From: Monocercomonoides exilis
Taxonomy: Eukaryota > Preaxostyla > Oxymonadida > Polymastigidae
DNA: 64,000 nt
Direction: 5' to 3'
Assembly: GCA_001643675.2 (NCBI GenBank)
Contig: LSRY02000002.1
Coordinates: 2,437,001 to 2,501,000, forward strand
This document shows, one piece after another, positions 35,101-49,126 of this stretch. The notes below the pieces were generated by a model, which saw only the letters and a program-made list of their open reading frames with translations, did not search any database and was not told the origin of the DNA. Made by a program: the position numbers and the translations under genes. How positions within the stretch are numbered: the first letter of the stretch is position 1; the number at the start of each line of letters is the position of its first letter.

Positions 35101-38100
35101 ATAAAAGTAACCTGCTCTCCGTCTTTTACCAGTTTCATAGCGGTCTTCGTGCTAATGAAGAATGGCGGAAATATTTCCTGCGATGCTGAGATCCAGATAT
35201 AATCCCCAGGGCGTGGGATGTCATCGAGCAACTCTCTCTTATCCTTCTTTGTGTATGATGCCATCCCGGGAGGACCTGAGTATTTTTTGTGGCCAGAAAA
35301 GTTTGATTCGAGCTGCGATGCTGGATGCTCAAGCGGGTTGCAAAAGCATGGCCAGTCCTGGTGTTTACTTTTGCAGCAGTCACAAAATGCTTCACAACTT
35401 CTGATATTAACATCTTTTGAAGGGTTCAACGTTCTTGGAGGCATTGTCCTTGATAACGCAAATGATGGTCCGCCATAAGACGAAACTGGTAATTGTTGTT
35501 CCATATTCTTTTTCACAGAAACAGGCTTCAGCCTCTTCTTTTCGCTGTCTTGTGAGCCTTCTCCTTCAATTGCTCTCCGATGCCTGTGATCGTGGCATTT
35601 AACAAAGCACGAAATGCACAACCCTTCAGAGTCATGCAAGCCACAATGAAAACAGGAAATATACGATAGCTCAATGTATAATTTTGCCTGATGGCTAACA
35701 GGAACCATGCTGGTCATTCCAATTTCAGCAATTAAAGGCAGCATTTTAACTGAGACTGCAGATGAACGATCTTTGTCGTGACTTTTGCGCCCAGATGAAG
35801 AATGTTCAGATGCTGCAGAGGGCAGAGAAGAAACTGAAGGAGATGAAGGAGATATCGCAAATGGAATGCTTCCAGACCGATTTGCAAGTTCGCTCAACTG
35901 ACCGCTGGAGAGCAAATTCCACATGTAGCATGGAAGCAGCAAAGGATCTTCAGGCATTTTTGGCAGACGCGACTCCAGTTCTTCATTAAACACATAGGCA
36001 GGATGAATTCTCTCCTTTTTGCGGATTTGTTTCATCTTTTTTTCAAGAAAAGGCTTTGTAGGGTTGTTGATCAGTTCGTGGGGAGTAGCAAAAACGGAGC
36101 AAATACCTTCCTGTATGCACTGTACGGAACTCCACTCGCCCTGTGCTCCTTGTCTAAATTTTTGAAGTATTCCTTGCTCGTCCAGACCACTCTGCCTGTC
36201 GCGAATTCCGAGAGAGAATCCGAGAAAACTGGGTTGCACCTGAGATTCTATTGTGCATACGAACGGATATAACCCCTTTGATTTGTTCTTTGGCGACATA
36301 AATGGAGGCAAACCCAAAGAAGTTGATTGAGAAAATGGCCCAGAAGATGAAGAAGTAAGAGCGCCTCCCAACATATCAGTTGATGAAGTATTGGAATGCG
36401 AATTTTCGCGTTTTTCTGTTTCAGGCTCAATAAATGAATTTAAGAAAACGTGCTGAGCATCCTTTATTCTGAAAAGATATCGTTTACTAACCGAAGAATT
36501 CAAAATTATCTCAGCTTTTTCTTCATTCAATTTCATCACTCCTCCCTTTGGAATCCCTTCAACAACAGTTGGCCTGTTTAATCTAAAATACATTCTTTTG
36601 ATTATCTGATGCTCTTCCCCATTAAAATGCGTTGAAGTTGCATCATTTTCATTGCTTTTCATAGCATTCTTAGCTTTGTGATTGGGATAAAGCGCGACAA
36701 CTCTGCCTTCATCGATTTCGGTATAAATGAGGCAAGCATCTCTCGTTTCTGGGTCAAGCAAAGAAAGTGCATGACACAATGAGCGATTATCAACAGCTCC
36801 TGTGATTAGAATCTTGTCAAACGTAAACAAATCCTTTTCCATTGCTAAAAGAACAGACACAAACGGGAAGAAGTTCATAGGAAAGTCGCATTCCAAGCTG
36901 TCGTAGAGTGGCATTGACGCACAGCAGCATGGATTGGTATGGCAGCGGAGGCAAATCTCAGCTGTTTGCTTTTCTTTCTCTCTCTGCTCTCTTTTTTGAT
37001 TTCTGGTTGCCTCGGGCAATAGAGAAATTTGCACCTTCAATTTGTTCTGTTTGGATGCCTGAATCTTCTTCAAAAGTTGGAATTGGTCTGTGCTCATTGG
37101 CTGCATGACAATTCCTCCTGGTCGAACAAGCCTTGCAGCAGCAGCTGAAAGTGCATAGTTATCTCCGCTTACTATCAGCACACGGTCTCCTGCAGACAGT
37201 GACAGAGAATGAATGAACGACATCACCAAATATGGAGGAAAGAAAAGTGATTTACCCATAAAATCTTTCATAAGTCTTGCAACGTGAGAATAATGTGGCA
37301 GACTCCGCATTGGAACCTGGTTGGGTGCAAACTCAATGGATGACCAACCTTTCTTCCAATCATCAATATGATCTGCAATTGTTGTTCGCAGGTAACTTTT
37401 AACCGTTTCCTGAACGATACGCAAAGGCAGAGGGGATAATGCAGGATAAATAGTCGAAAAGCAGCTTATTTTTGCATATTTCGAATCGGATAAGGCGGAG
37501 AATGGAGACAAAAGAAGATGCTCATCAGTCGGAGAAGGTAGGTGTTGATTTACCAGATTTGGCGGAATCAAAAGATTTGCATTTTGCGCAAATGTCTCGT
37601 TGGCCTTGCCTGAAGAAGCAGTTTTTTGAATGGTAGAAATAAGTCGTTCTTCTTTGTCTCTTTCTGCCTGCATCAGAGGCAGCATCTTCTTTGAACTTTC
37701 AATCAGCTGTGTGGCCTGCTCTTTGCTCGACATCCAGAAGGCATTTCGGCGCATTCTCTCAAACTTTGTGGAAGGAGGAACATTTAGAAAGCTTTCTATT
37801 GCATCTTTGGATAAAAAGCAGGGAAGCACACTCCATTCGCACCCAAGTGAATCAAACTCTCGTTGCTTAAATGAAAGATTGTAAGGAGCTTGCAAATGCT
37901 CTTGTACGTTTGTTGACTTCTTTGATTCTTTTGTCTTTCTCTTCTTTTTCTGTTTGAGATCGTCTTCTGCCCACAAAAGATTTGGGTCAACTACCAAAGA
38001 TGGATGTTTTACTTCGGAGTAATCAATTATTCTCGATCTGTCCCATCCATCTTCGTCTTCGTTCTTCTCTTCATCGCTTTGATGAGCACTTGACACAATG

Positions 38101-41100
38101 GCAACTCCATCTGCATTGGAAATAGGCCCCACGCCGCTTTCTCCAGTACTTCCACTTTCCAGTGTCATTGAAGAAGTGCCTCGTTCTGGCTGTGATAAGC
38201 CTTTCTTTTTTAAGTCATTGTCGACAGGACAGAACAGTTTTCTTTCATTCGGAATCCACTGCATAAGTGTCTTCAGCCCATTAATGGGGAATCGAGCAAC
38301 AGAAGACTTTTTGCAGTGGAGTAGGCAAGTCAGGGGTTCTTTGCCTGAAGACAGTGCCAATCCAACAGCTTTCAGCTCCAGACGACTGACCAAAGCAAAA
38401 AAGGCACTCAAAGCCTCGCTTTTAATCAGTTTCATCCTTCGTTTTTCTTTTGCGACTTCTTTCTTCCTTTCTGCACGTATCTGTTTTTTCTCTGCTTTGC
38501 TAAGTTTGCCTTCGTGTGTTCGCTTCTTCTTCTTCTTCTTTATTGGTGGCGGTAAATGAGACATTGGCATATCTTCTTCGTCTGAATACTCCTCATCATC
38601 ATAAGGACCATCATCATAAAATAGATTCGAATGTTGTGGTACCGCTGCAGCTGAAGCATCATCCTTCTTCTCGCTGTCATCACTCAGTGAGTCAACCAGA
38701 CTGCTGCTGTCTGACTCATCATCATCGGGGAAACGACATGAACATTCGAACGAATCGAATATTCTGCCTTTTGAGCCACATTCCTCACAGATAAACTGAT
38801 CCATTGCTGAATCGTCAATAATTTGTGATCTGCTTTTCAAAAATGCTCCGCATGCGCACTTGGCAATACCCAGCGTATAGCACCGTCTGCAGAAACAGAA
38901 GCAAACTGTTGTCACGACATCAAAGAATGAAGATGAAGATTCCCAAAGAGAAAGATATTTATCAACGAAAACTGAGGAAGACGTAGAGGAAGACGAAGCT
39001 GACGATGATGCTTGAGAAGACTGGTCAACAACAGGGCGGATCGTTGTGATGGCAGAAGACACACCACCGACTGGGTCGAAGTCTTCGAAGTCAACAATTG
39101 GTTCGTCTTCATATTGCGGATGCATCGGCATTGCTGCTCTCTTCCGCGAAGCTTTCAGAGCTTCCAAACGCTGAACTTCTGAACTTAATCGTTTTGAAAT
39201 ATCGTTCAAGCCTTCGGAACTGCTCTCGTCTTCATCAGACTCGTCTGCCTCATTTGCTTTGTTTTTGCTAGAGCCTTCTTCTCCTTTCTCTTTTTTGAAT
39301 GTTTCTGTTGCTTCTTTCTTCTTTTTGTTAATTTTCATTACTGAATCATTCTTTCCATCAATGAAACTTGGCAGCTGTGCTTCATCAATAATAACGTTAT
39401 CAATATCGTTTTTAGAAAGCATGTATGCTAAATCATTCTGAACTGTTGTTTCATTAAATTTATCTATCATTTGATTCAGCTTCAGCGCAGATTCTGGAAT
39501 GTCAGCCAAAGAAGAATTGAATGCACTTCTCAGAAATGAAATGAGCGGATACATAGAAAATACTCCTTTCGTTGTTGAAAAGTCTGAAGAATGCGAATGA
39601 GAAAGACAATCGGTGGCAAGTTCCGAAATCAGTGAACGAATAATAAGGTTTGCGTGTGACAAAACCAAAAGTGCAGTCAGCATCATTGGATGCTCCATCG
39701 ACTCTTTTCCATTTTGCAACATGTGCCTGTTCAAATCATTCTGCTTTTCATATTGCTTTGTAATGGCTCCTATCATATCTGACAATTTCTCCATTTCATT
39801 TTCAGAATGAGTTGAATCATGGCAAACTGACTGATAGCAAAATAGATTGAGCGCAATGGGCCAATTTGAAGAACATGTTGAATTTTCGTTCTCTAACTTG
39901 TTAGCAGCGCATTCTGCATCGCAACAATTATTTCCTTTCTCCTCATTGGTTACATCTTTAGACTGAACTTTGCAGTTCAAATCTAATCCAGCTTTATAAT
40001 CTGTTTGTTTAACAGCAACGTTCTGGTGATTCAGCTGATGTTCACTCACTCCTTCAGAATGCGGTGAGACAGAATCTGCTTTCAGCAAAGTCAAAGCAGA
40101 AAGTGATTGAACAATTTCATGAATACGAGCAATCTGCAAATTTTGACAAGATGAATCTGTAAAAGAGATTTCTTTATCATCTTCTTCGTTTTCATATGAA
40201 ATGGATAGCCATGAAAAGGCATCTGAAATTCGTGTTGGCAATTCTAATATATTGCCTTTCACGTTAGAAGACAAGAAAGATGACCAATTCAATTCACCTT
40301 CTCCGGCTTTATTTTTAATTATGCTTTTAATCAAATAAGAAACTTTTTGCTGTATATTTCGTAAGCTGCTTGCTGAGTGGCATCGAAAAGGTACAGCAAA
40401 GAAGCGAATAACAGATGCAATAAAAACGCAAAGTCTTCGTTCCATTTCTGGTTCAAAAGAAGAAGACGCACGTTGTGCTAATGATTTGGATTGTGATGGT
40501 TCATCTGATGGAGAGTCAGAAGTATACAAAGAAGGATAAGGGGATGATTCGGGGGATGGAGTTTCGGAGAAAGGACTTTTAACAGCAAATTCCAAAATTG
40601 AAGGTTCAGGCTTAATAATCGACGCAGACGAGCAACTAATATTTTGTTCATCGGATCGATTCCAACCTGTTCTGTTCTTCTGTAAACATTGTTTCAGATG
40701 ATGTACCCATTCAACACCAACAGTTAGTGTGGCTTCATCCAGTTGATCTCCTCCAATCATCGAGTGAAAGGCTCCTGACTTCGCATCCAGTAGAATTGAT
40801 GGATCTCCCTTTGGTAGCATCAGAAATGGTGAAATCACAGAAAACAGTTCTTCGGAGGAAGACAAATACTTCGTTGGATTAGCTGCAGTTTGCAGTGACT
40901 CATTTCGTGAAAGCAGCAAGTATGGTACAGAGTCTGCAGCTAACTTCTTAATAAGAGGCGATGAAGGCTCCATGACAAGTTTTGCCAAAGAAGAGAAATT
41001 GTGTGTGAGTGTTTCTGTGCTGTTCATTAACCGAACACAGAGGATCAGAAAATAGAATGCATGGTCGTCTTTTGTTGATGACAATGATGAAGATTGCTGT

Positions 41101-44100
41101 TTGCTTTGCAACTCTCTATCACTTAAATATTTATTTATTGACTTGAAAAGTATAAATCTGAATCTATTAATATTTGCCAATGATAACATTAACATTAAAA
41201 TATCAACGAAATCATAGCATCTTCCAAGGATAGGCACTGTGACATTGCATTTATCTTTATTTGTCGCTTCTGCTGGTGATATAAACTGAAGCAAATAAGC
41301 AAAGCATTCAGCAGCAGCCTCTTTCATGCGAGGCGATCCAGTGACAAACAATCTTGCAACTGTTTCAATAGGAGAAAATTGATAATTCGAATCAAATAAT
41401 CTTTTCTTTTCATAAATAGATTTTGTGCTGTTAATAAAGTCATTGTTGAATTGATTCAGGGCAATGAGCTCGCGAAGAAGAGAAAGAGCATCATATGCAA
41501 CAGTATCATCCAAAGCAACAACATCAATTGTATTATAATTTCTATCCATTCCTAAATTGAGTACTTGTTCATCGCACCAATCCTCCTCTTCTGTTCGGCA
41601 GAATGAAACTTTGGCAACACACATCTCAATTGAATCGCGAAGCACAACTTCAGAGGCTTTGCTATTATTCATCAAAGACTTTTCAACAGCATCGGATTGC
41701 TCTTCCTTTTCGTTTGGAAACAGTTGAGCTTTCTCGTCAAAAGATTTGCTTTTTTTGATGGTGGAGAAGTGTTTGAGCAGAGCTGCATTCTTCATTGTTG
41801 CTTCCAACATGTCCAAACCCAAATGAGCACGAGGAGTTGTGATGAAAGCGTCTGCTTCAAAACTGAATGAAAGTGCAGATAAAATATCGTTTAAGACTGC
41901 TAACACTTCTGTTCTTAGTGGAATAAACTCTTCTTGGATACAAAGAGATTTGTCATACAACGCAAACAGCATTGAGCGGAGGACAGAAATTGCAATGACT
42001 TTCATTTTTGTATATTCGAATGTTGGACAATTTGGCAACATTATAATTTGTCTTAATGACTTTGATAACTCTGATACTCCTTTTTCCAGTAAATTCTTAG
42101 ATTCTTTTGAAAGCGGCTGTGAAAGGAAATACAGTAAAACGCTCCCAACTGTTCGCAAAACATCTAAAATTGAAGAAATCCTGGAGCATAGCAAAGCCGT
42201 TTGAGGAGATATCCAAAGAAGCATTGCAGAATGCCTTTTTAGAAGAGACAAGTTTGTTGTTTCATTTGCCATTGCTGACGATGATGATGATAACAATGAG
42301 CTGACGCAATGTTGTTTCGCAAACTCAGAAATTTCTTTATTCAGAAGAGAAATCACACCTTCGAGAAGTCTTAATCCATCAAAGGAAAGCCGGTTTCCAT
42401 CGTCAAATATTTTGCTTCGCATTGAAGGAGCAAACAGTGTTGATGCAATGAAATGTGCACTTGTGCTGATTTGTTGAATGCTGAGTGTGGTAAACAGACT
42501 GTGTGCCAGATCATCTACTGGACTGATAATTTCATTCAAAAGCGCAACAGCTGTGTTCCTTCTCAAGTGATTGCTCACTTCACATTTCAAAAGTGCCCTA
42601 AGAAATGAAGCAGAAGCGGATACACAATTCACCAATTGCTCAGAATCCTTTGTAATTAGGCTGCTTAAGCTTACTGATTTGATTGCTTTTTGTGCAATTC
42701 GAAGAAGCTCTGAATCGGAACATGAAAAGATAAGATTCATTGCAAGTGACTTAGTATTTGAGCCATTTGTGTTAAATTCTGGGGTTATTTTGATTGGTGT
42801 TGCAATTTTTGAATCGATTTCTTTTAGCATGAAGGAGATTAGAGAACGAATAACTTCGCATGAATTATCATTTAAGTGTTTAACCAAAGTTATGCACTCA
42901 ATTTCGCTCATCGATTGAAGAGACGAAAGTGTTTGAGGTGTTTCGGTTGAAACAACCTCAAGAGATGAGGATGCAGACGATGACGAGGAACTCGCAGAAG
43001 CAGAAGCAGATGCAGATGCATCCAAATCAGAAAATGACACAGAGGAATGTGTTATCTGAACATTTGGTGCAAATGTTTGTCCTTTTGCTCGGGAAAACAC
43101 TTTCTTTGTGCAGCAGTCAGCAAGCGATGAGAGGGCATAAATCATCTCTGCGCACCACAATCCATCTCCAATGTAATCCTCTTTGTGTTCTGACTTCTTT
43201 TTCGTCCCTTTTTGTTGTTCGGTTATTGATAGCAATGCAGCTGCTGAAGGAGTCAACGAAGCGGTCTTTTCGAATGAGAGCTGCTCTTTCCTTTTCATTG
43301 CAATTGTTTTGTGCATGATGCTGCGTTTGATTCTAAGCATCTCATCATCCTCTCCTTTAACAACTCCTCCAATTGCAATTGATGACTGTGCAATTATTGG
43401 CACAACGTTGCAATCAACTCCCCAATCAACACCACTTTTGTCAGAAAAGAATGAAAATACCAATGCAGGCTGCATAATCACGAGTTCTTCCTTGGGAAAT
43501 GATGATCCTGTGTACAAGGCAAGTCTTCTTCCATCTTCATGGAATTTCTTTGGCAAGCGAATGGCTCTTCGATATGTATGAGAGTGAGATGAAGGTGATG
43601 TGGATGAAGGTGAAGATGAAGTTGTCTGCTCTGAATTGACTGTTGAGAAGGATTTCTCAACTGCAATGGCCATTTGTTGGCGGGTCGGAAGAGAAATCGT
43701 GAGAAAGTCATATCTTTGCTCTGTTTTGCATTGTGAATTGAATTTTATTCGATAACCAAGTGCAGATGGCACAAACACGATTTCTTTCCAGTCTTCGTTG
43801 TTCTTGTAAGGATGTGAAGTGAATATTCGAGTTGTGATCAGTTTTGGTGGTGTAATGACAGTGTTTCTGATTAATCGAAGTTGTTCTGAATAGAATTCTG
43901 ATGGATGAAGTGAGTGAAGAGGAGGCAATTGAAGTTTATTAGAGGAAGATGTTGAAGGGTATTTGTCTTCTGATGGTTTTTCGGAGAATTCTCCGAAAAG
44001 ATATGAAAAAAGATTGTTTAGAACAGAAATAAGTGAGAAAACAGAAGGAGCAAAAAGTGCAGATGCATCGACAGACAATGAACTGATGAAGGAAACTAAA

Positions 44101-47100
44101 GGAAGCAAAGGACGAAGCAATGATCCAATCAAGCAACGGTGAATTGATGACAGAATGTTTGCTTTAAGGAAAGGAGGAAGTTGTTTGTTGGATTCTGATT
44201 CGATTTTTTCTCGAATTCTTCTTATCAAATGATAAGCAACAGCTTTTGCTTCCTTCATGAGCACAAGCGAGTAATGCGCAAAGAAAGGAAAGACCGCATT
44301 CGAAACAGGATCAATAGATTCTGCTGGAACAGACAAAGGTGATTCCTTTGATTGTTGCTCATCTTCATTTTGCTGATCATCTTTGTCAGCTTCGATAGAA
44401 GATTTGATGTTTTGCACGTTGCGTTGAGCGAATCCCTCTCGAGGGATCAAACGGAAGAACAGAGAAAACAGTTGCCTCTGCAAAAACAGGAGGAATAAGC
44501 GGAGGTTAAACGATGATTCATCAGAAGAATAAGATGAAGGAAGTGATCGAGGGCAAAAGGCACGGTCACATTCTTTGACTGATGCAATGGACTCGCACTG
44601 AATCAATGAGGAAAGAATTGAAAGCAGTCCACTGATAATAGGATTCACAGACGAAGAAGACGAGTCTGCATTAAAAGACAATGAATCCAAAGAATAAATC
44701 GGATATCTCCGGGCGCTGATGCCTTTGAAGAAGGCTGTGCTGTTATTCGATTCCGCGCTCATTCTTCCCGCCTTTCTTAAAGTTTTTGGATCGGAAAACA
44801 CAGAAAAGATTATGTGCTGATAGACTTCTTGTGGAATGACATCAAATGTGTGTTGCAGAATTTCGCTAACTGATGATCTAAAAACAATAATCTTTTGTGA
44901 TTCGGGATTTCTTTGCTGAATAATTTCAGACAGTGCATCGACTGAAGCTGAAGCTGATTCTGATAGACCTGTTGCCATTATCGCAGAAACAGACAATGCT
45001 TCTTCTTTGACTACTGAAAGAATCTCAACCTGTTTCGGATCGCATCCAGTTTCCATCAGTTCTGAAATAGCAAATGATATGTTTGATAGATTTTTCTGTA
45101 TTTGCGTGAAAACAGCACGAGACAACCCAAGTGCTTTAAGAGAATAAGGAGAACGAATGACAGATAATATATTTGTTTTCAATAAGTTAAGCATGAATGC
45201 AGCTGCATGTGCAACGATTAAACCTTCTTCTGAGGATTTTTGTGCTTTTAGAGATTTGCACAGCAATTCAAGTGAAAGTTGGAATTCATCAAATAGTTGT
45301 GTTCCAACATCAATTGAATGAGGAGAAAAAAGAGGAAGGAATTCGTCCTCTGAATAGGTTTGTCCATTGGCCGATGAAGACACATCCGCCAAGTGCGAGA
45401 GAATAAGATACGCTAATTCTGATCCTGTCATCTTCTTTTCTCCTTCAGAAAGAATCTTCTCTTTGATGTCTGCAAATAGAGTGCGCTGATTGTGCTTTAT
45501 TGAATCCCTCAATCCTTTTTCTTGTTCTTTGATTGAAACATTTGATGCGAAACTCGAAGGGACTATCACCAATATGTCTTTCTGTGCATCGTCTCCTCTT
45601 TTTCGAGCAATCAGCATCTTGTTGATCCAATCAACACACATTTTCCCCTCGCAAAATGGGTCGAACTGCAAGCCAAGCCTGGCAGATTCTCCCAAAGACT
45701 CTTCTTTTTCTTTCAGTTTGCTTCCTTTCAAAATGTTCCCTTGTGAAGCTTTGTTTGCTTTGGATTTGTCCTTTTGTTCCTTGTTGCTTCCGGGGCAAAT
45801 GCATATCGTATTACCAACGCAGCTAATTGAACCATTTCGAATCATGTCAAATGTCACTTGTTTCTCTCTTCTGAGAGGCATCGCATCAAGAGGATGGGTT
45901 GCTAGATGAGTTGATGATTTGAAGCTGGACGAAGCGCATTTATTGCAAACCAAGAAATGGGAATGCATATTTTTGCTATCATGTGAAGAATTCTCCAAAA
46001 GCTGAAGTGACAAAGAAGAAGGAGTGATATTATTGCAGAGATTGTTTTCATTCATTGAAAATTCTTCATTTGGTGTACCGATGTCTAATGTTGGTCCAAC
46101 CATTTCTTCAAGTTGCTTTTCCTCTTTCGCATTTTCCCTTTCGCATCTCTTCGAATATGCATCGTCTGAACTATCTGTGCTGTTTGTGTTTTTGTTTTGA
46201 GTTTCATGAAGAGTTGTTGAATCAACTATTCCATTTCTTATTTGAGTACAAATTGGACAGTAAAGTGCTCCTATTGCTGGCATTTCAGAAGAACAGATTG
46301 AGCAGCAGCATCGTTCGTTTCCAGTTGCTTCCAGTGTCCTCATATTCAACAAATGTCGAGATACCACTTTCCATTCCAATATGTTGACATTTGCCTCATT
46401 GGTTGAGTCAGAAGATATTTTCGTATCTTCACGTGAAACACGATCAAACACTGTAACCAGCAAGAACACAACAGGATCCTCTGACGATCTGAGCAGAGTT
46501 GCAATGTGAAACAGACGATTGCCATCTGTTGTGAAGCGTGTGAATGATTTGTATCCCATTCTCGACAGCTGAGAAACGCTCAGCCAAAATGGATTGTGTT
46601 CATTCTGACTTGTTGCATGCTCATCAGATGAATTCAATTTGTGGAGCGTGTCCCTGTCTCTACCGGACTCCCACTCATCAAACGACAATTCTGCAGAATT
46701 CTCAGCAAGATCTTCGGCGTCTGCTTTCGCTTTTCTCCTGTCAGAAAGCATCACATCGTCATCTCTTTCGTCAAACAGATCATCAAAATGACTTTGTGTT
46801 CCACTTCCACTTTGCGCTCCATTTGAGCTCTCGTCAATGCCAATGGCCATCAATTCTGCTGCAATTGCTTCGTCTATCTTTATTTCTTCATTCTCGTTTA
46901 ATTCGTCTTCTTCAGCTTCTTGCTTGCCCTCGCTTTGTTCTTTTACTTCACTCGTATCAGCTGCCTTGATATCATCTTTATCTTTCTTTTCTTCATCAAT
47001 TTCGTTGTTTGATCCATCAGCTCCATCTTCTTCTTTGTAGTTCTTATCACGGAGTCGCTGAAACTGCTTTTTTTGCTCAATAATCATTCTCTTTTTCTCT

Positions 47101-48943
47101 TTTCTCAAATTTTCCACCCAATTTGTCTTAAGGGCATGATGCAACTGAGGATGGGTTTTTGTGAGTTGTGATACAACTGACAAAACATCCGGTATCTGAA
47201 TGCTCGACAGAGAAAATTTTGAGCTGGTTTTTTCTGAATATGAAGGGAAAAGAGAAGCAAAAATGTTGTTGATAGACATGTTTTTGCTTTCTGATGCTTC
47301 ATCTTTTTTTGTCGATTCAAGAAGCTCCAACAAAATTGGGAAATGACTTTCAGAAAAGCATCTTTCAACGCATTCTAAAGACTCTGCATCGAAGAAACTC
47401 ATTATGCAGCAGTCTTGTAGTTGCATTAGTTTCTGTTGTGGCGAAGTAGCAGCTCTAGAAGCTGGTGAATTGATGGACAGAGAAAGCGATGGAGATAAAG
47501 GAGAAGGTGAAGGTGATGGAGAAAATGAAACGGCTGGTGTTCTGTTTGCTGATTGTTGAATTAAAAATGCTTTTGACTTCAAATGATCCAGATTCGAGTG
47601 ATGCACTACAACGAGCTGACGGTATGGTGCGCACAGCCCGGCAATGTCGCATTCACCCCAGCCATTTGAAGTTTCATCAAATCCAGAAAATGTATTGACT
47701 TCATCAGATTTGGACTGTGAATCGCTTTGTTCCTTGGAATTGTTCTCTCTGAATTCAAAGAGCTGACTTGTTCCGATATCCAAAACTCTTCCTTCTCCAT
47801 CCTTCACAATTTCTCTTCCAACTACGCCTCCTCCAATTCCGCTCCCAAAGCGATGGATCCATCGGCCAGTGTGAAGATATATGTACAAGCCATCTGAGCA
47901 TATTCCTGTGGTCTCCTGCGATTGAAGCATTTGCATCAGAGAAGCAGATGGAACTTTCAGAAAATCATTTGCAACCCTCAAGTCATTAGGCTGTGCATAT
48001 TCAACCTCAAATGCAAGACTATTCGAGGCTGAGCTAGGGCAGATTAACGCTGGCCGATTAATAAATAAAAATTGCTTAAGAGATTCTATGAATTCCTTGT
48101 TTACAGATTTGCGAAAATCAGATGCAGATTCGCTTAATAACTTGTTAACCGCTGAAATCGAGAAATGAAGGCGTCCCGTCGCCAAAGCAAATTGTAGCGC
48201 CAATTCAATAAATTGGCTTTCCCTTTCAATAGAGGTCGTTTGTTCTCCATTTTCTGTTGTATCCGGACTGGAAAGTGATAACATCAAAGATTCGATTTGC
48301 TTGTACAGCGACTGATCATAAATTACTGTTGAGTCTGATGTTATTTGCTTCAAAGTCTCGATAATTGACTTAATAATCGCACTTGACGAAAGTCTGGATG
48401 TTTTGTTCATCATTTTTGCAGTTGCACAATATAAGGTTAGTGCAACTCGTAGCGGGATGTTGTCTTTTTCTTTTTCAATATCCTGAATCTTCAAAGAACT
48501 GTTTGAAAATTTTTGAAACTAATACACAACAAATATCACAAAGAAAAAAAGATGGAAAAATCAATTAGCATGGTTCACATAGAAGCAATAGCTTGGACAC
48601 ACTCCTGTTTCAAGATTCTTTCGAGCATAAAAAGCAATCAGTCGAGAAAGATTTATTCTCTTCTGGTCAATTTTCTTAAGTTGAAGTAGAGAAGGCGTTG
48701 TAGTCTGCTGTCCCATTGAAACGACACTTTTATCTCCAACTAAATAAAATAAAAAGTTTGTAAACAAATATTCACAAAAAATAATTGCGATATACGTGTG
48801 TAATTTTGAAAATGAAAATCATCAACTATTTTCTGAAAAATGTTGCGTTGTTCTATTTCCTTAAGGAAATTCCAATCATAAAGACTATTTGCTGGCAACT
48901 CTAAGATGGAAAAATCGAGATATGACGATTGTTTTTCTTCCAT
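26109..48943 (-). CDS. Giant E3 ubiquitin-ligase-like protein (UBR-like Cys/His cluster, CUB-like modules, truncated HECT)
   Basis: Exons 48943-48796, 48739-48603 and 48518-26109 (introns of 56 and 84 bp, GTATAT...ATTTAG and GTGTGT...TATTAG) give 7564 residues; the last exon is 22,410 bp. Near residue 300 is YIYLHTGRWIHRFGSGIGGG, like the propeller-like segments of HECTD4-type giants. CUB-like modules introduced by 'HPY' lie near 1650-1705 and 6357-6458. Cys-rich clusters occur near 3294-3357 (FCFCRRCYTLGIAKCACG) and 4382-4495 (CFHCGLHDSEG, LCISCFVKCHDHRHRR, AFCDCC), the latter resembling a UBR box. Residues about 4650-5145 hold a 12-copy ALxLLLLTK repeat. The last 190 residues match a HECT N-lobe (RVVGFEGENAEVVG, then KYLRFFGVIMGV, then SGYPLSLPLASSFW) but stop before the catalytic-Cys lobe. 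Giant HECT/UBR ligases are cytoplasmic scaffolds; whether this one is catalytic is doubtful. Low-complexity acidic tracts separate the domains. Confidence 0.75.
33058..33262 (-). repeat. FGR motif cluster in the giant E3-like protein
   Basis: Four short motifs, VAFGRTNS, ISFGRQSS, AAFGSTEV and LRFGRSSF, lie within about 70 residues just after the LLLLTK array. The spacers are Ser/Thr/Pro/Gln-rich and disordered-looking. They resemble short linear binding motifs. Confidence 0.6.
33363..34867 (-). repeat. Twelve-copy ALxLLLLTK repeat in the giant E3-like protein
   Basis: Twelve copies of a motif of the form K(R/A)(A/G)LxLLLLTK occur here. The four copies at 33363-33566 are tandem with an exact 17-residue (51-bp) period, for example KALDLLLLTKAHK, RALNLLMLTKNHK and RALSLLLLTKERK. 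The eight others are spread over 1.3 kb with disordered Ser/Lys spacers that include three NPF tripeptides. Codons for the Leu runs vary between copies. Confidence 0.9.
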
Positions 48944-49126
48944 TTCTAACAAATAGTACAATGGTTTAGATCGAAATGCTATTTCTTTTCATTCTTCAAT
49001 AAATAGGAAATATTTTTGCAATATTTTATTGCTATACCATTCAATAATTATTTTAAAAATGAAATGCCAAAGAGGGGTGCTCAAGAATTCCTAAAAGAAA
49101 AAATGAAGTGATTTTTTTGAAATTAG

